Source: Pseudoclavibacter endophyticus (lineage in GTDB: Bacteria > Actinomycetota > Actinomycetes > Actinomycetales > Microbacteriaceae). From it: 64,000 bases of DNA. The stretch covers positions 992,001 through 1,056,000 of the forward strand of contig NZ_WBJY01000001.1 of the NCBI RefSeq assembly GCF_008831085.1, read 5' to 3'. The notes beneath the pieces are model-generated. The model made no database searches. It was not told the DNA's origin and saw only the letters and a program-made list of their open reading frames with translations. This document shows, piece by piece, positions 62,521 to 64,000 of this stretch. The translations under genes were made by a program, and so were the position numbers. Each line of letters begins with the position of its first letter. Position 1 is the first letter of the stretch.

Positions 62521-62615
62521 CGGGACCGCCCGACCAAGGAACGATCGCCTCCCGGAGTGCGCGCCGTCCCAGCGCACCCCTGCGTTACTCTTGGGGTTTC
62601 AAGTGAGGTGAGTTG

Positions 62616-63380
62616 ATGGCGCAGGGTGCCCAGGTCATCGATCGCGCTGCGACGATCCTGTCGCTCGTCGTGCATGCCGAGGACCCGATCTCCTACTCCG
62701 ACGTCGTCGGCGCGACCGATCTCGCACGCTCGACGGTGTCGAGACTGCTCGGCGCCCTGGAGCAGAACAGCCTCGTGGCACGCGACGCCGACGGCAGATA
62801 CCGCGCGGGTGCGCTCTTCGCGACCTACGCGGCTCGGTTCGGTCGCATCGAGTCGCTGGTCACGATCGCACAGCCGGTGCTGGAGCGGATCGGTGAGGTG
62901 ACGGGTGAGACGGTGAACCTCGCGCTCCCGAGCGGTGGCAAGGTGGTGCAGGCCGCACAGGTCGACTCGAGCTACGTGCTCGGCGCGACGAACTGGGTCG
63001 AGGTCGACGTGCCGCCCCACTGCTCGGCGCTCGGCAAGGTGCTCCTGGCATTCAAGGCCATCCCCCTCACGGACGAGCCCCTCGAGTCCCGCACGCGGCG
63101 GACGATCACCTCACACGCAAAGCTCTTGGAAGCCTTGGAACGGGTACGCGTTGACGGCTACGCGGTCACTTGTGGCGAGCTCGAGGAGGGCCTCGAGGCG
63201 ATCGCTGCGCCGGTGCGAGGTGCCCAGGGCGACGTGATCGGATCGATCGGCGTCTCCGGCCCGTCGACGCGGATCACGAACCATGCGGAGCTCGGACGGC
63301 TCCTGGTGCGTGAGGCCGAGCTCCTGTCCCGGATCATCACGGCCCAGGCCGCCGCTCGGCCCGCATCGCTCCAGTCCTAG
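62616..63380 (+). CDS. IclR family transcriptional regulator (upstream of DmdA-like gene)
   Basis: A 254-residue IclR protein: winged helix at residues ~5-60 (AATILSLVVHAEDPISYSDVV, RSTVSRLLGALEQNSLV) and ligand-binding domain after that (SGGKVVQAAQVDSSYVLGATNWVEVDVPPHCSALGKVLLAF; GYAVTCGELEEGLEAIAAPV). TGAGGTG precedes ATG 62616. It lies directly upstream of, and in the same direction as, a GcvT/DmdA-like gene, which it probably controls through the palindrome at 63623-63640. Confidence 0.9.
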   Translation: MAQGAQVIDRAATILSLVVHAEDPISYSDVVGATDLARSTVSRLLGALEQNSLVARDADGRYRAGALFATYAARFGRIESLVTIAQPVLERIGEVTGETVNLALPSGGKVVQAAQVDSSYVLGATNWVEVDVPPHCSALGKVLLAFKAIPLTDEPLESRTRRTITSHAKLLEALERVRVDGYAVTCGELEEGLEAIAAPVRGAQGDVIGSIGVSGPSTRITNHAELGRLLVREAELLSRIITAQAAARPASLQS

Positions 63381-63578
63381 TCCTGATCGGTAGCGGCATG
63401 CCATCCAGTCGATGGCGCGACGCTCGCGGCTGAGCTGCGTGTCAGGAGTCGGTGGTTCGGCGCGCGCGCTGCCCGTTTCGCTGATCCACCTCGAATCCCG
63501 CCCAGGACGCTGTCGCCGTCACTGTTGCCGTCGCGCCGAGCAGCGCCGAAGGACGCTCAGGTTTCCGAGAAATGGCTC

Positions 63579-63640
63579 TTGGCATCCCACCCGTTCGTAC
63601 CTATGCTATAAACACCCACATCATGGGAATCGAGTTCCAT
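63579..63640 (+). promoter_or_regulatory. Promoter and IclR-type palindrome ahead of aminomethyltransferase gene
   Basis: TTGGCA (63579-63584) and TATGCT (63602-63607) are separated by exactly 17 bp. About 10 bp after the expected start point lies ATGGGAATC-GAGTTCCAT (63623-63640), an imperfect 18-bp inverted repeat (7 of 9 positions symmetrical) of the GGAA/TTCC type found at many IclR-family sites. AGGAGG (63661-63666) then leads into the GTG start. The rest of the 291-bp gap after the IclR gene shows nothing else. Confidence 0.6.
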
Positions 63641-63671
63641 AATCTGAAACTCAGAATTCAAGGAGGCATTC

Positions 63672-64000
63672 GTGAGTTACAACAACCCCTCGGTCACGCA
63701 GCGTGACCGAATCGTCCCCGTCAACCTGCGTCAGTCCGGTCCAACGCCGGTGGAGATGCTCATCGACACGCGCGTGCGCAAGTCGCCGTACTGGGAGCTC
63801 TCGGTGCAGGCCGGGGCCTGGCGGGCGTCGATCTACAACCGCATGTATCACCCCCGCGGCTACGTTCCGCGCGAAGAAGGCGGCATGTCCGTCGAGTACC
63901 AGTCGCTCGTCAACGACGTCACGCTGTGGAACGTCGCCGTCGAGCGGCAGATCAGGGTCAAGGGGCCCGACGCCGAGGCATTCACGAACTATGTGATCAC
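63672..64000 (+). CDS. GcvT/DmdA-like aminomethyltransferase family protein (3' partial)
   Basis: The first 109 residues run to the window end. The segments LIDTRVRKSPYWELSVQAGAW, YNRMYHPRGYVPREE and SVEYQSLVNDVTLWNVAVERQIRVKGPDA-AFTNYVI match the N-terminus of the GcvT superfamily, in particular DmdA-like dimethylsulfoniopropionate demethylases and related C1-transfer enzymes. GTG 63672 has a near-perfect AGGAGG five bases upstream. The IclR gene ahead of it and the promoter palindrome suggest substrate-induced expression. It may supply methyl groups to tetrahydrofolate. Confidence 0.78.
   Translation, partial: MSYNNPSVTQRDRIVPVNLRQSGPTPVEMLIDTRVRKSPYWELSVQAGAWRASIYNRMYHPRGYVPREEGGMSVEYQSLVNDVTLWNVAVERQIRVKGPDAEAFTNYVI

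Overview
The window is 64 kb of high-GC actinobacterial chromosome. Four observations support this: GTG starts and 1-4 base start/stop overlaps are common, genes are tightly packed on both strands, there is a DtxR/IdeR-type iron box, and there is a class Ib ribonucleotide reductase operon in the order nrdH-nrdI-nrdE-nrdF with paired NrdR boxes. A short tandem repeat ending in the 'TTGAGCCTGTCGAAAGG' type sequence at 31.1 kb recalls dispersed repeats I associate with Microbacteriaceae/Micrococcales; that family-level placement is inference. No rRNA, tRNA, CRISPR array, prophage or insertion sequence was seen.

Layout. 0-3.4 kb: the C-terminal part of a GcvT-like methyltransferase, an unknown gene, an AlkD-like DNA repair protein and an AraC regulator. 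3.46-7.74 kb: an iron-regulated Fe-siderophore ABC importer (lipoprotein, two permeases, ATPase). 7.8-18.4 kb: a CinA-C amidohydrolase, an ArsR-SulP transporter pair with a palindrome on the arsR start, an MFS exporter, a protein with a DNA-level 9-bp repeat tail, a thiol-dependent quinone reductase, a DUF4333 lipoprotein, a hydrolase and an aquaporin. 18.4-22.2 kb: a TMEM175-like channel and an unknown two-gene operon. 22.2-25.8 kb: a ketone-body type operon (scoA-scoB-thiolase) with a divergent IclR regulator. 25.9-29.9 kb: a membrane-bound sulfite-oxidase-family molybdoenzyme, a Met/acid-rich lipoprotein and a divergent two-component system.

30-47 kb: an AraC regulator facing a carboxymuconolactone-decarboxylase/dehydrogenase pair, a BetP-like betaine carrier, small redox and detoxification genes (CMD, DsbA-like, VOC, thioredoxin), a DUF4031-HD fusion, an APH-like kinase, and an overlapping PRC-barrel/histidine kinase/response regulator operon followed by a DUF4349 lipoprotein. 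47.2-51.8 kb: the nrdHIEF operon with a 534-bp control region and a strong terminator hairpin.

51.8-64 kb looks accessory: a cupin-type XRE regulator, an agmatinase-family gene destroyed by a small internal inversion plus deletion, an NCS1 permease, an anchored esterase, small cupin/DUF2249 genes, an ABC exporter with a TetR regulator, and an IclR regulator upstream of a second GcvT/DmdA-like methyltransferase that runs off the window end. The most unusual observations are the micro-inverted ureohydrolase gene, the Met-rich lipoprotein/molybdoenzyme/two-component locus, and the nrd control region with two NrdR boxes 31 bp apart plus a perfect DnaA box.
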